Counted from the first letter of the stretch, positions 45,270 to 57,560 are shown. The stretch is 64,000 nucleotides of DNA from Sindora glabra (GCA_020226215.1 CM035234.1:66737823-66801822), one strand, 5' to 3'. A program made the numbers and translations. The notes: generated by a model not told the origin, from the sequence alone.

Positions 45270-46463
45270 TCATGATGTTGATTTTCGTGAATCAACGCAT
45301 CCGGCAAAATCCGAGTCTGAGTAGCCAACTACCTCAAGATTCTCAGTTCGTTTGTACATCAGCATGTAATGTTTGGTACCTTTGAGATACCTCATCACTT
45401 TCTTTGCAGCTCTCCAATGATCCATTCCTGGATTACTTTGATATCTCCCTAACATTCCAACTGCGAATGCAATGTTAGGTCTTGTACAAACCTGAGCATA
45501 CATAAGGCTTCCAACAGCTGAAGCATATGGAATGTTTCGCATTTGTTCCCTTTCTAGATCATTCTTTGGGCACTGATTCAAATTGAACCTGTCACCCTTC
45601 ACAATAGGTGCTACACTTGATGAACAGTCTTTCATCCGAAATCTCTCTAAGACCTTATTGATATAGGTTTCTTGTGATAGACCTAAAATACCTTGAGTTC
45701 TATCCCTATGGATCTTAATACCAATTACATAAGATGCCTCACCCATATCCTTCATATCAAAATTCTTAGAGAGAAACTGTTTCACCTCATATAGCAATCC
45801 CCTATCATTGGTTGCAAGCAGTATATCATCCACATACAGCACAAGGAAACAGATTTTACTCCCACTGACCTTGTGGTATATACACTGATCCATGACATTT
45901 TCCACAAATCCGAATGAGGAAATAACATCATGAAACTTAAGATACCATTGGCGAGAGGCCTGTTTCAATCCATATATGGATTTCTTAAGCTTGCATACTA
46001 AATGCTCACCAGCAGTAGAGGAAAATCCTTCAGGTTGTTTCATATATACCTCTTCCTCTAGATCCCTATTGAGGAATGCCGTCTTCACATCCATCTGATG
46101 CAGTTCCAGGTCAAATTGGGCAACCAATGCCATTATTACACGGAGGGAATCTTTCTTAGACACAGGAGAAAATGTCTCTGTGTAGTCGATTCCTTCCTTC
46201 TGAGTGAATCCCTTAGCCACGAGTCTTGCCTTATATCTTTCAATGTTGCCTAATGAGTCCTTTTTCATCTTATAGACCCATTTACACCCTATGGCCTTTG
46301 AACCACTAGGCAACTCGACAAGATCCCAGACTCCATTAGACGCCATGGAATCCATCTCTTCCTTCATAGCATTGTACCATAATCTGAATTCTTTGCAGTT
46401 AATAGCTTGTGAAAATGTCTCTTCCTTCATAGCATTGTACCGAACAGTCGCTTGAATTATCAA
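45270..46463 (-). pseudogene. Copia reverse transcriptase domain
   Basis: Long minus-strand frame with 'WDLVELPSGSKAIGCKWVYKMK', 'RYKARLVAKGFTQKEGIDYTETFSPV', 'MDVKTAFLNRDLEEEVYMKQPEGF', 'KLKKSIYGLKQASRQWY', the catalytic 'LVLYVDDILLA' and 'DSDFAGCVDSRKSTS' before a stop. All catalytic Asp residues are present. The N-terminal ~13 codons are foreign: they read from an LTR fragment and a repeated 24-bp piece of the domain itself ('YNAMKEE' occurs twice). Everything upstream in pol and all of gag is missing. Confidence 0.9.
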
Positions 46464-46715
46464 ATTCGGGTACTTCCAGGTTTTGGTTTTTGCTTCTTTG
46501 ATGGTGTAAATTGTTCAGAAAATAATTTTTGCATTAACCGAACCCGGGGACCCCTGTATGATATTTTATACCAGCATGAACTCAGCTTCTCCCATCAAAG
46601 AAGCTGAGATTTCGGTGGTTTGTTGAAGCAGCAAACTGCTTCCGAGTTTCACGGACCACGTTCAGCATTCGAACGTTGGTTTTGTTACCAACGGAAAGAA
46701 AAAAAATTTGTTACA
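46434..46715 (-). repeat. Internal LTR fragment of the young copia
   Basis: Matches the complete LTR from 44297 to 44578 with about two substitutions seen in the parts compared. Its inner edge joins reverse-transcriptase sequence at the shared word ATTGTAC. Confidence 0.85.
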
Positions 46716-47352
46716 TTCTCCCACTTGGTCCATAAAACCTAATATATATAAAAATAGAGAAAAACTCAATGAACGGATCATACTGATAGGTCCTCTATCT
46801 ATGAGTATTACCTCCCATGTATCACGATACATTTTGCTTTCTCAACCCACTGTAACTTAATGAATAAGTCTTATACTTATTCTGGGTCCTCTTAATGCTA
46901 TTTTTCTCTAAACATAAATGTATACTCAAAAATGAGAAAAATAACTTAAACTGAATAAAAGCTTTATTACAAATATGCATATATACATCAAAGACTTAAT
47001 ATGGTACCAAGTCCCATCTTAATACATGATCCTTAAACACTAATGGTGGCATGCCTTTTGTCAAAGGATCTGCTATCATCAACTCAGTGCTAATGTGTAC
47101 AATGGTAACTTTATTTTCCTTGACACATTCCCGAATGGCTAAGTACTTGATGTCGATGTGTTTACTTCGACTTCCACTTTTGCCATTCTTAGCCAGAAAA
47201 ACTACAGCTGAGTTGTCATAATAAATTCTTAATGGCCTAGAAATTGAATCCACAACTCTAAGCTCAGAAATAAAGCTCTTCAGCCATACACCATGTGAAG
47301 TTGCCTCAAAACAAGATACGAACTCAACTTTTGTGGTAGAAGTAGCAACTAA
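46716..47352 (-). pseudogene. Second RNase H fragment with polypurine tract
   Basis: Near-identical copy of 44579-45215, including the frame 46996-47253. It stops in mid-domain at 'caactaagg', where it joins LTR sequence. Compared with the first copy it has a few substitutions. Confidence 0.85.
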
Positions 47353-47583
47353 GGTTTTTGCTTCTTTGATGGTGTAAATTGTTCAGAAAATAATTTTTGC
47401 ATTAACCGAACCCGGGGACCCCTGTATGATATTTTATACCAGCACGAACTCAGCTTCTCCCATCAAAGAAGCTGAGATTTCGGTGGTTTGTTGAAGCAGC
47501 AAACTACTTCCGAGTTTCACGGACTACGTTCAGCATTCGAACGTTGGTTTTGTTACCAACGGAAAGAAAAAAAATTTGTTACA
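47353..47583 (-). repeat. Outer LTR fragment (5' side) of the young copia
   Basis: Corresponds to about 231 bp at the TGTAACA end of the LTR; the remaining ~180 bp are missing. Joined to RNase H sequence through 'aaggtttttgcttc', where both parents contain 'aggttt'-like text. Confidence 0.85.
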
Positions 47584-47588
47584 ATAAA

Positions 47589-48580
47589 ATCCTATAAACT
47601 AAAATTCTTCTTATTGTAAGCAATTTTACTTTTTATTCCTCTTTTGATTCGTATAATTGTTATTTCTTATTTTTTTATTCTATTTTTCATGCACTGAAAA
47701 ATTCCTCTTGTTTCATAATTAAATTGGAAGTAAATTAAAGTTTAGTCTTCATGAGATTGATTTGATTCTCCCTTACTATTGTTTTGTAAATTTGGATTAA
47801 TTTTGATGTGTTGTGATATGCATAACTTATATATTTTAAATAATTTAGTCATGTTATAGTGCTGAATTTTCTCTTCTATTTTAATACCAAAGCAAATTCT
47901 TTAATTTTTTTTTCTATATCTCTCATTTAATGTAATTTTTTTTATTTGATGTGGTGAATATATAATATGTACAATGAGAAATAGTTATACTAGCAGATTG
48001 CTTCCTTATTTGTGGACTAAAAATGTTCAAACTTTTGCACAGTGAATTACTTGATTACCTTCAATAATGGCCATGATATTATATATTATTCTTTACTTTC
48101 CATTAAGATAGATATTTATATTGTAGTTATTTGATATTTACTTACAAATTATATCATTGTGCATGAAATTGATTTTTTTCAATAATATTATTATATTATC
48201 TTATCTCTCATAAATAAATTAAAGTATTGATGTGTTGATATAACATATGATGATTAAATTAAATTAAATTTTACCTATAATTATATTGAATGCATTATCC
48301 TAAATTATTTAGTAGAGTTGCTTTTATATTATGGATTATAGGTTTTAAATTTGGTATTTATATTTTGAGTTTAAATTTGATTCATGTAAATTTTTTTTCA
48401 CCATCAATAAATAAGAATATAATGCAATATCAAAAATTAATAATTTTTATCAATAGTAAAAATATTTTAACCATTTTTATTAACATGGCATTATATAGAT
48501 AGATGATAGTACAAAATTGAGTCATACTAATAGTGAATTAAACTTAAATCCTTATATTTCATGATGACATAAATCAAATA
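47589..48580. other. AT-rich DNA, no gene
   Basis: The 70-codon frame 48290-48502 is AT-driven and has no known domain. Confidence 0.5.
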
Positions 48581-48581
48581 G

Positions 48582-48778
48582 ATCACCAACAACAATTGAT
48601 TTAAGTGACTGGGAGCTCAATTTCTTTAAGTAAAGTTTCGAGTTTGAATCTTATAATTAAAAAAAGTTATTGTTGCGAGAGAGATTTGCCCTCATATTAA
48701 GTTCAACCTAACTCAAATTCGGATTAGTTAGAGGTCTAATATAACTTATCAAATTCTGAATGGTTAATACCAAAAAAA
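48582..48778 (+). mobile_element. tRNA-derived SINE (Au-like), second copy
   Basis: Has an A-box-like 'gatttaagtgactggga', a B-box-like 'cgagtttgaatct', a 3' half 'ctcaaattcggattagttagaggtctaat' shared with 13558-13734, and a terminal A-tract. The flanking TSD is unclear (possible decayed 'aaatcaaatag' / 'aagattaaatag'). Confidence 0.7.
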
Positions 48779-49449
48779 ATAAAGATTAAATAGTATTTCA
48801 TTTGAGATTGTGTAACATATATTTTAAGTAGTATGTATGCTAGTAGCATTTCAAAATTACTTTTACAATTTTAAGATAAAATAAATTAAATATTGATACT
48901 TATATATTAAACCAAATATAAAATAATATAATATTTTTATCCTAATATCGAGTAAGTGCTAAACTATAACAACCATACTAAATTAGTCCAATGAACTAGG
49001 CTCGTACATCGGCAATTTTAAGCTTTGTTCCAAATCATGTGTTAATAATACAAGTCCCAATCTCCCAAAACGAATTTTATTACATGTACCCAATAGGATT
49101 GATCAACTCGTTCCATCTGCATATGTTAATTCTCACATCCATTATTATTGTTAAAGGATCATTAACCTTCACATTTTCATGTAAAGATTAGTGACTCCTA
49201 TTTTTTGATTTAAATGAAAAAATTGTATTATTAATTTAGTAATAATATAATCGTATAATAGTAAAAATATTTAAATAATTATAATAGAAATATTAATTTA
49301 AATTATGAATAAATAACTTTACCTTCCTCTTAAATTTTTTAAAAATTACATAAACCTCCTTTTTTATTTAAAATCATTCATAGCCCTCTCTTAAAGAGAA
49401 AAAAAATATTGCTATAAATAACTCAATTTTAGACTATGAGCGTTAACTT
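48779..49449. other. AT-rich DNA, no gene
   Basis: Nothing recognised on either strand. Confidence 0.45.
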
Positions 49450-49450
49450 T

Positions 49451-49501
49451 CATTTAGTCAACACACAGAGAGAGAGAGAGAGAGCAATCTCTATAAAGGA
49501 G

Positions 49502-49534
<33 letters not shown>

Positions 49535-50286
49535 CCAAAAGAAAAAATAAAAGAACCTAATGGGGCAATTTTTGGAAAAAGCCAAAGTAGGCTTTATGGT
49601 TTGACTGAAAAGCCTTTAAGGCTTCATGCTTTATACGAAAGGATTTTATATATGGTTGAAGGAAAATAATTTGAAAAAGGGAAGTTTTTCAATGAATATG
49701 AAAAAGCATTTTTCCTTGTTTTCGAAAATCGAGTACTAACAAGAGCAACTAAGGTTTCATGCATTATTTTTATAGCAATAGGGAACTTGTTTCTGGGATA
49801 GCATAGAAGAAGCTTTATGCAATTTTCTTGCCAAATTGCGTCAGAAGAATTATTAGCTTCTTTACTCTAATTCATGTCAAATTTAGGTATGTTGTTTCTA
49901 ATAATTTAAGCAATATAGTGCATTTTCTTTGCTAATCTTCTTCTTATCTACTGGCCAGTTTTACACAATAATTGGTGTTAATTATTGTGTTGATTTTGGT
50001 TCAGAATTTCACTTATTTTAGTGAAAAGTTGTTATACTATGTGTTCCCTAGAATTTCTAAGATATTGTATTCGTTATTTTTATTAGTGGATCTTTTTACT
50101 AAATTAGGTCTCATAATTTTTACTCTCACATTAAGAGGTTTTCCACATTAAAAATTTCTATTCTCCTAGTTTATTTTTCTTGCAATATTTTCTAGTGATA
50201 TATTTTATTATATAGGTGGAAAAAATCAATCTAAGTGAATAATTTAATTTTACCATTATGTATTCCTTTGATAATTTTTCCTAACA
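49451..50286 (+). repeat. 5' LTR of the old copia (start obscured)
   Basis: From about 49540 to 50286 it parallels the 3' LTR, ending 'tttttcctaaca'. From the distance to a common 'tggggca' word (728 bp to the end in both) the start should be near 49451, but there the 'TGTTGGTAATGG' start of the 3' LTR is not visible and a (GA)n plus (TA)n microsatellite occupies the place. Confidence 0.7.
49467..49528. repeat. (GA)n and (TA)n microsatellites
   Basis: (AG)n at 49467-49484 and (TA)n at 49502-49528, close to the expected left edge of the 5' LTR. Confidence 0.9.
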
Positions 50287-50288
50287 AG

Positions 50289-50300
50289 TGGTATCAAAGC
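50289..50300 (+). promoter_or_regulatory. Primer-binding site, initiator Met tRNA type
   Basis: TGGTATCAAAGC two bases after the 5' LTR end; differs by one base from the usual plant copia TGGTATCAGAGC. Confidence 0.85.
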
Positions 50301-50331
50301 TTAGGCTTTGATATATTCTACATATGTGAAG

Positions 50332-51180
50332 ATGGAGGCTAATATAAATAGAATGATATTTTTGAATGGTAAAAAATATGCTTTTTTGAAAAGGAAGATG
50401 GAATATTTGCTTTATATGAAAGATTGTTATTTACCTATATTTGCTATTGAAAAACTTGAAAATAAATTAGATTTAGAATGGAATTTGTTGAATAGATAGG
50501 TTTGTGGATATATTAGACAATGGGAAGAAGAGAATGTGTGGAACCATATTGAAGAGGAGAGACATAATCACACATTATGGGTTAAACTTGAAAAGCTATA
50601 TGTCAGAAAGATTTGGAATAATAGGATATTTCTAATAAAGTAAATGATGAGCATAAACTATCAAGATGGCATTCTGGTGACAAATCACTTGAATAAATAT
50701 TAAGGGATTATCAATCAACTTTCTGCTATAAGTATCAAATTTGAAAATGAAGTTCAAGGTTTGATGTTTCTTAGTTCTTTACAAACTTATAGGAGACATT
50801 CAAAATGTCTATATTTAATACTATCTTAGATGACATGATAACAATTGAAATTGCTAAAAATAACATCTTGAATGAAAAGTTGAGAGGGAAATCACAAGGT
50901 TCTTCTTTATAGCCAAATGTTATGGTTGCTAAGTCTCAAAGGAGAAGTAAAAGTCGAGGTGCAAGGATCAAAGATTAGAACAAAAGCAAATCTAAAAAAT
51001 GATTTGAAAATATTAAGCATCACTATTGTAACAAAAAAGGGACATATTAAGAAATATTGCTAGAAATTGAAGAAAGATGATAAAAATAAAAAACATATAG
51101 AAAAAGGAAAAGTAAAGAAGATGAAAGTGATGGAGATTGAGTTAATATAACTACTGATCAATTTCTTTTAATTCATGAAG
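50332..51180 (+). pseudogene. Gag remnant of the old copia
   Basis: Opens with ATG at 50332 (MEANINRMIFLNGKKY), continues with 'MEYLLYMKDCYLPIFA' to a stop at 50497, then resumes with 'VCGYIRQWEEENVWNHI'. A damaged zinc knuckle is recognisable near 51020-51065 (HYC..KGH...C pattern broken by a frameshift). The organisation is that of TNT1-like copia gag proteins. Confidence 0.75.
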
Positions 51181-52500
51181 ATGATATAATCAACCTTGCA
51201 GAGAATGAAACCAGTTAGATAATTAATAATGCTGTTTCTACCCATATTACATATTGAAGGCACATTTTTTTCATCTTGCATTCTTGGTGATTTTGGAGAT
51301 ATAAGATTGGCTCATAAGGATGTAGTAAAGTGTGCTGGTATTGGAGACGTCATTTTGAAAATGTCTAATGGAATTAGATTAATCCTTAAGCATGTAAAAT
51401 TTGTTCTAAATATTCAATTGAACTTACTTTCTATAGGTAAACTTTGTGATGAAATGTATAATAATTTCTTCTCACATGAACAATGGAAGCTTACCAAGAG
51501 TTCTATGATTATGGCTAAAGGCTCAAGGTATTCAACACTTTGCTTGACTTAAGCAAAAATTATTAAAGATGTTATTAATTCTACAAAGTTAAGTGATAAG
51601 ACTAAGTTATGGCATAAAAGGTTGTGTTATATGTGTGAAAAAGGGATTTATATGTAGTACAAAGTTCACATTTATAGGAGTGTGATAATTATTTAGCTAG
51701 AAAACAAAATAGCGTAACCTTTAAAAGTCATCCACCCTCTAGAAAACTAGAGATACTTAAGTTGGTGCATTTTGATATGTATAGTCCTATAAGTTGAAGG
51801 ACACTTGGTGGTTCTTTTTATTTTATTACATTCATTAATGATAACTTAAGAAAGATATAGGTATACACATTAAAGACAAAATACACATTAAAATGTATAT
51901 GCACTGACAATAGAGGTGAATATTGAGGACCTTTTAATGCTTATTGCAAAGAACAAGGTATTAGATATTAGAAAAAACTACCACAGACTCCTTAATTGAA
52001 TGGTTTAGTTGAAAGGATGAATAAAACATTGAGTGAGAGAGTTAAATGTTTGCTTTCATATGCTGGAATATCAAAAACTTTTTGAGTTAAAGTTTTGAAT
52101 ATAGATGTGCATGTTTTAAATCATTGTCCATATGTTCCTTTGTAGTTTGAAGTGCCAAAAAAGGTTTAGTTAGGTAAGAATGTTTCTTATAATCATTTAA
52201 AAGTTTTTGGATTTAAAGTATTTATGCATATTCCTAAGGGTGAAAGATCCAAGCTTAATGTGAAATAAAGCAATGTATATTTCTGAGTTATGGTGAAGAT
52301 AAATTTGGCTACAAATTCTATGACCCTCTTAAAAAGAAATTGATCAAAAGTAGAGGTGCTATGTTTGTGGAAGATCAATCGTTAAAAGACATTAGTAAGA
52401 AAGAAGTGATGGTGCCTTAGCATAGTGAACCATCATTTAACTTGAATATAGTTCATCTAAGAAAGAAGCAAGATAGAGTTGAAGCTTAAATTTTTTAGAA
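51181..52500 (+). pseudogene. Protease and integrase remnants of the old copia
   Basis: The frame 51229-51552 covers the segment after the protease with 'CAGIGDVILKMSNGIRLILKHVKFV' and 'LNLLSIGKL'. Beyond it, broken frames show the HK..HM linker-like 'LWHKRLCYM', an integrase core with the 'TDNRGEY' segment near 51905-51925, and 'LNGLVERMNKTLSERVKC' near 51995-52045. Too many stops to produce protein. Confidence 0.7.
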
Positions 52501-52599
52501 TAATGTAGTTGATACAAATGACCCTACACAAAATGTATGTAATGAACAACCACCACTAAAGGCTCCAATTGTTGCACTTAGAAGATCCATCAGAATTAG

Positions 52600-54180
52600 A
52601 GAACATTTTACAAGATATATTGAAAATGAGTTTATTCTCTTGATTAATGAGGGAAAGCTAGAATGTTATGATGAGGTCATGGAAGATGAACATAAAAATG
52701 AGTGGGTTGAATCTATATAAGATGAAATGAAATCTTTGCAAGAAAATTACACTTATGAGTTAATAAAATTACTAAAAGATATGAAAGCTTTGAAGAACAA
52801 GTTGGTGTATAAATTAAATAATGAAGAAAATAACTTTAAGCCTCGATGCAAAGCTAGATTGGTTATAAAGGGATTCAATTAAAGAAAAGGAATTAACTTT
52901 AGTGAGATTTTTCTCCTATTGTGAAGATATCTTCTATTTGTACAATGCTTGGCTTAACAGTTAGTCTTGATCTAGAAATTAAATAGATGGATGTGAAGAT
53001 AGCTTTTCTTTATGGTGATTTAGAAGAAGAGATTTACATGGAGCAACTAGAGGTTTTAAAGTGAAAGGAAAAGGAAATAATATATGCAGATTGAGGAAGA
53101 GTCTTTATGGATTAAAGCAAGCTTTTAAATAATGGTATAAGAAGTTTGAGTTAATTATATGCTAGTAAGGTTACCAGAAGATAACTTTTGATTATTGTAT
53201 GCTTGTTCAAAAATTCTCTGGTGATGATTTTATCATTCTTTTACTTTATGTTGTTGATATTCTAATTGTTAGCAAAAATGTTATCAAAATTATTGAATTG
53301 AAGAAATAATTGAGTAAGCTTTTTATCATGAAAAATTAGGTTAGGAAAAATAGATTTTGGGCATGCTAATTACTTAGGATGAAGGTGCAAGCAAGTTCTA
53401 TTTATCATAAAAGAAGTAAGTTAAAAAGTACTTCAGAGATTTGATTTGAAAAATGTTAAAGCTACTTCAATTCCTCTTACTACTCATTTTAAATTAAGTG
53501 CCAAGCAATATCCAACTATAGATAAGAAATAACAAGATATGGAAAAAAATTTTATGTCTTAGTAGTTAGAACTTTAATGTATGTTGTGGTATGTATTAGA
53601 CTTAACCTTGCTCATGTTGTTAACATAGTAAGTCATTTTCTCTTAAATCTAGGTAAAGAGCATTGAAATATTGTAAAATGGATTACAAGATATCTTCAAG
53701 GTATAAATAATTTGAGTTTATATTTTGGAGATGAAAAACCTTTGGTAATTGGTTTTAATGTTATAGACTTAGGTAGAGATGTTTATTCTCATAAGTCTAC
53801 TTCCAGTTATTTGATCAAGTTTATAAGGGAAACTATGGCATGGCAATCTAGATTGCAAAAATGTGTTGCTCTTTCAACAACATAGGTAGAATTTATTACA
53901 ACAACTGAAATGTGTAAAGAGTTTCTATGGATGAAGAAGTTTTTTTAAGAGCTTGGATTTAAGCAAGATTGTTATATCTTGTTTTGTGACAATCAAAATG
54001 TAATACACCTTGGAAAAATTTTGCTTTTGATGCAAGGTTGGAACATATTGATGTTCATTATCATTTAATATGTGATGTTCTGATTAACAAGTTGTTAAAA
54101 CTTGAGAAAGTTCAAATTGATGATAATGATGCCAATATGTTGACCAAACCTTTACCAAAGAAAAAAGCTTGAAGCATGTT
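52600..54180 (+). pseudogene. Reverse transcriptase and RNase H remnants of the old copia
   Basis: Recognisable pieces are 'KARLVIKGFN' (about 52849), 'MDVKIAFLYGDLEEEIYMEQ' (about 52987-53046), 'LYVVDILIVSKN' (the YVDD motif mutated to YVVD, about 53245), 'RLQKCVALSTT' (about 53850) and the terminal 'DANMLTKPLPKKK' (about 54126-54165). Separated by many stops and frameshifts. Confidence 0.8.
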
Positions 54181-54218
54181 ACTTAATAGCCGAAATAGTA
54201 GTATTCCCTACTTAATTG

Positions 54219-54230
54219 GAAGGGGGAGGT
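54219..54230 (+). promoter_or_regulatory. Polypurine tract of the old copia
   Basis: 'ggaagggggagg' just before the 3' LTR start. Confidence 0.85.
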
Positions 54231-54231
54231 T

Positions 54232-55067
54232 TGTTGGTAATGGATTCCTCCTAAGAAGACCCATAATTTCTCTATATTTATTATTTTGTATAGAAGAGAA
54301 AAAGAAAAAATATATAAAAGATAAAACAAAAGAGCTTGATGGGGCATTTTTTCAAAAATGCCAAATTAGGCTTTATGGTTTGACCAAAAAACCTTCAAGG
54401 CTTTAGGCTTTATACAATAAGGTTTATATATATGGTAGAAGGAATGGAACTTTAAAAAGAAGTTTTTTGATTGTCATGAAAATTTCTTTTTTCTTTGTTT
54501 TTGAAATTTGAACAATAACAACAACACCTACAGTTTTGTGCATTGCTTTCATAGCAGCAATGAATTTGTTCTTGGGATAGCACAAAAGAGGTTTTATGCA
54601 ATTTTTTGCTAAATTGTGTCAAAAGACTTATCACCTTCTTTATTCATATTCACATCAAATTTGGGTATGTTGTTTTTAATAATTTGGGCAGTATAATGCA
54701 TATTTTTCTACTAATTTTCTTCTTCTCTGTTGGTTGATTTTACACAGTAATTGGTGTTAATTATTATATTAATTTTGTTGAGAATTTCACTTGTTTTAGT
54801 GAAGAGTTGTTATATTAGTTACTTCCTAAATTTTTAAGAAGACATTGTATTTATTATTTTTATTAGTTAATTTTTTTTATTAGACTACGTCCTATGATTT
54901 TTACTCTCACATTGAGAGGTTTTTCACGTCAAAAATTTCTAGTCTCCTGGCTTGTTTTTCTTGTAATATTTTTTGGTGATATATTTTATTATACATGTGG
55001 GAAAAGTCGATCTAAGTGAATAATTTAATTTTTCTTGTAAATATTACTTTAGTAATTTTTCCTAACA
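54232..55067 (+). repeat. 3' LTR of the old copia
   Basis: Begins TGTTGGTAATGG right after the polypurine tract and ends TTTTTCCTAACA; 836 bp. Colinear with the 5' LTR with many substitutions and small indels. Confidence 0.85.
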
Positions 55068-56285
55068 AGAACTTTCTTCATAAAATTTTTTAGAAAGATT
55101 AAGTGTATTAGTTTTCTCAAGGCACTGATTGTAAGGAAATCTTGACAAAAATCATTATAAAGATTTACATTTCTATGTTTTTTTTAGGTTCAGTTTAGCT
55201 ATTTTCATGGTTGTGTTCTCTTTTCCTTTAAAATTTCTCTTGGAACCACTCGTGTTGGCATTATTTTCTGGTTGCCTTTAAGACCAAGATTTGGAGATTG
55301 ATGGGATAGTATATTTCTGCTTCTCAACATCGTTGATACTCTACGAAAATTATGCATAAAAAGGTCAGAGTTTCTCTCTTTAAAAAGCTAATCATTAAAG
55401 TTTTGATTTTTGTTATTTGATTCTCTCACCTTCAACCTAGATGTAGGAATTGAACTATTGTAATAGAGCTTTCCAAACAAGTTCTTCAATCCATTTTCTC
55501 TATAGTTATGTTGGGTTTTCAAAATTGAAATTGAAGTGGACTAGGAGAAACTTTCAACTAAATCGAGGGCAATGTTGAGCTTTCATAATTTATTTACAAC
55601 AAAAAATAGAAAAAAAGGATAGCATCTTAGCATCTAGTTGGAATATTTTTAATGCTTTACCAATGTTAAGATTTTAAACAAAAAAGGGAAATTTATATAT
55701 CCTTTTGAAAATTTGAAAGGAATGCAAAGTAATTTACTCTGAAAATATTTAAGTTAATTCTGCTTATCATGTCTCATTTTTATAATAAATGCACTTATTA
55801 AATTAAAAAATTGGTGGTAACGGTAGATTAACTATAATGGCCCTTATTACTTTATAATCTTATTATAATTTTTCCATCGAATTAAAAAAGCTAAAGCTAG
55901 CAACCCCTTGTTATTAATTGTGTGATATTTGCTTCTTTCTTCTTTTCTAATAGTAAGAGTAATTAAACTATTGAGTGCACGTGTAAAAACTAAAGATCGA
56001 ACTCTAAACTTAAAGAAAGGTATAAACATTAAAGGACATTGAATATTGCTTAAGTCAAAGGTTCTCGATTATGATCTTTGTTATTGTTTGTGCATGATTA
56101 GTATTCTAATAGGAGAAAATTTTCTCTTTCCAAGTTATTTTTAAATGCTTAAACTATAGCACCTATTGTTAATCATATCCATAAGGGACAATTTATCAAT
56201 TTTTACAATTTTAAAATTCCTTAAAAATTTAAAAATAAAAATTTTTAATACATGTAGACCTCATAAAACTCATATAATTTTTAAC
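55068..56285. other. No recognisable gene
   Basis: AT-rich DNA between two retroelement relics. The 60-codon minus frame 55847-56029 has no domain. Part may belong to the gypsy relic that follows. Confidence 0.4.
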
Positions 56286-57560
56286 TCTTCAAAAGGAGGT
56301 GTGGGGTCAATATGATAATCCTTGCGTAGTTAAGTGACGGGAGACCTAGGATTACATTGTATGCTTAATACGATGTCCCTACCGCAGAAGAAAAATTGAC
56401 TTCTAAGCTCTGGGTTTGTAGCGGAGTGTCAGAGGTCACCATCAATGTTGTTGTTCCTTCCACCAGTAGTTACTTCCTTAAAAAGTCAATCAAAATGCCA
56501 TTATGAGGCTTTATCATATTTCCGGATATATATTCATTTTTGCTATAGTGTGAGAATATAAAATATTAGCAAAACTCCCGTGGCCCATTAGTATTCTCTT
56601 CATCAAGAAGTTATGTACAAGGATAGATATAACCATGGATCATCGAGGTCACAATCTATACCTTCAAAATCATCTTAAAAAAAAGATAATCTTAAAGGAG
56701 GCTTATGGCCACTATTGCTTAACTTTCATAATTTGATATAGATGTTGTTTTTAAGCATTTTTGGATTTTCCTTCCCCAGCAAATCTTTCGGTGATTGTAT
56801 CAATAGTATTAGCTAGAAAGGGTTTGCTATAACAATCTCATTGCATTCTTTCTTAGAGGATTGATAATTTTCTCGCTCCTTCTAGTGAAGTTTGTCCTAA
56901 CTCTTTTTTGTATTTGCTTAGATCTCTTAGTCTGAATGGTCATTACACTTCATCTTTAAAACTCATACACTCATCAGTATTATGCACATAGTCCTTAAGG
57001 AATTTACAACATTTTGACTTATCAAATAGAGGAAACCTTCATCTCTTTTACAAGGGGAAATTTACTAGATCGGAAACTTGGACATCATCAATTTTCATGC
57101 TCAAAGAAGCTCGTAGTTTTGAAAATATCCCTTTCGAAGAGGTTTGTTAAATCGTTTCTGTGTTCTCTCGAAGCTTTGGAACTGCTAGCCATCATAAATC
57201 CATCATGATTGCTCATATTCTTCAGCATTTATGTACTTTTCCACTTATTCGAGCAGCTTCTCCAAATTTGGAACAGGCTTCTCACCAAGGTTAAATGGGT
57301 TATAGTGCTTTTGAGTTGCACTTAAGGCTATTTTAGTGATGGTGGTTGTACTATCGATTGTATATGGTGGGTTTCTAGTAGAGGTTTTGGCAAGTGATGG
57401 TAGTGGAGTATGTAAAGAATCACTTACAACTGGTGGATGTACGAAAATGGTGTTAAGTTATTAGTGGTTAGGATTGAAGTTTCTTTCCTCCCATAAGCGA
57501 TAGAAGATTTGAAATCCCCTCTACAACTTACGAACCTGCTTTATCTGAGCTTGATATTTT
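56286..57560 (-). pseudogene. Ty3/gypsy (Tat-like) gag-protease relic
   Basis: Minus-strand frames give, from the gag side, 'LEKLLE*VEKYINAEEY' (about 57200-57260) and a gag C-terminal zinc-finger-like block with the spacing C-x2-H in 'CCKFLKDYVHNTDECMSFKDEV' (about 56950-57020). Then follow 'ANTIDTITERFAG' (about 56775-56815) and a protease-distal region with 'TLMVTSDTPLQTQSLEVNF' and 'AYNVILGLPSLN' (about 56320-56450). This order is that of plant Tat/Ogre-type gypsy elements. Several stops; the protease active-site DTG is not recognisable. The copia element starting at 57584 may interrupt its gag side. Confidence 0.75.

Larger units (their letters stand above)
44170..47583 (-). mobile_element. 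Young, internally rearranged Ty1/copia element
   Basis: The outer limits are set by a perfect 5-bp duplication ATAAA (44165-44169 and 47584-47588) next to TG...CA ends. In plus coordinates the order is: complete LTR (44170-44578), polypurine tract, RNase H (44859-45260), reverse transcriptase (45270-46463), LTR fragment (about 46434-46715), polypurine tract plus RNase H fragment (46716-about 47355), LTR fragment (about 47353-47583). Gag, protease and integrase are absent. The repeated segments differ by only a few bases, so the element is young. At only 3.4 kb and rearranged it cannot be autonomous. Confidence 0.9.
49450..55067 (+). mobile_element. Old Ty1/copia element with TNT1-like gag, heavily degraded
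   Basis: LTRs at about 49451-50286 and 54232-55067 enclose a primer-binding site (50289-50300), gag, protease, integrase, reverse transcriptase and RNase H remnants in standard order, and a polypurine tract (54219-54230). Stops and frameshifts occur every few dozen codons, and the LTRs are clearly diverged, so the element is old and inactive. Right flank 'agaac' has no matching left copy because the 5' end of the left LTR is obscured. Confidence 0.85.
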
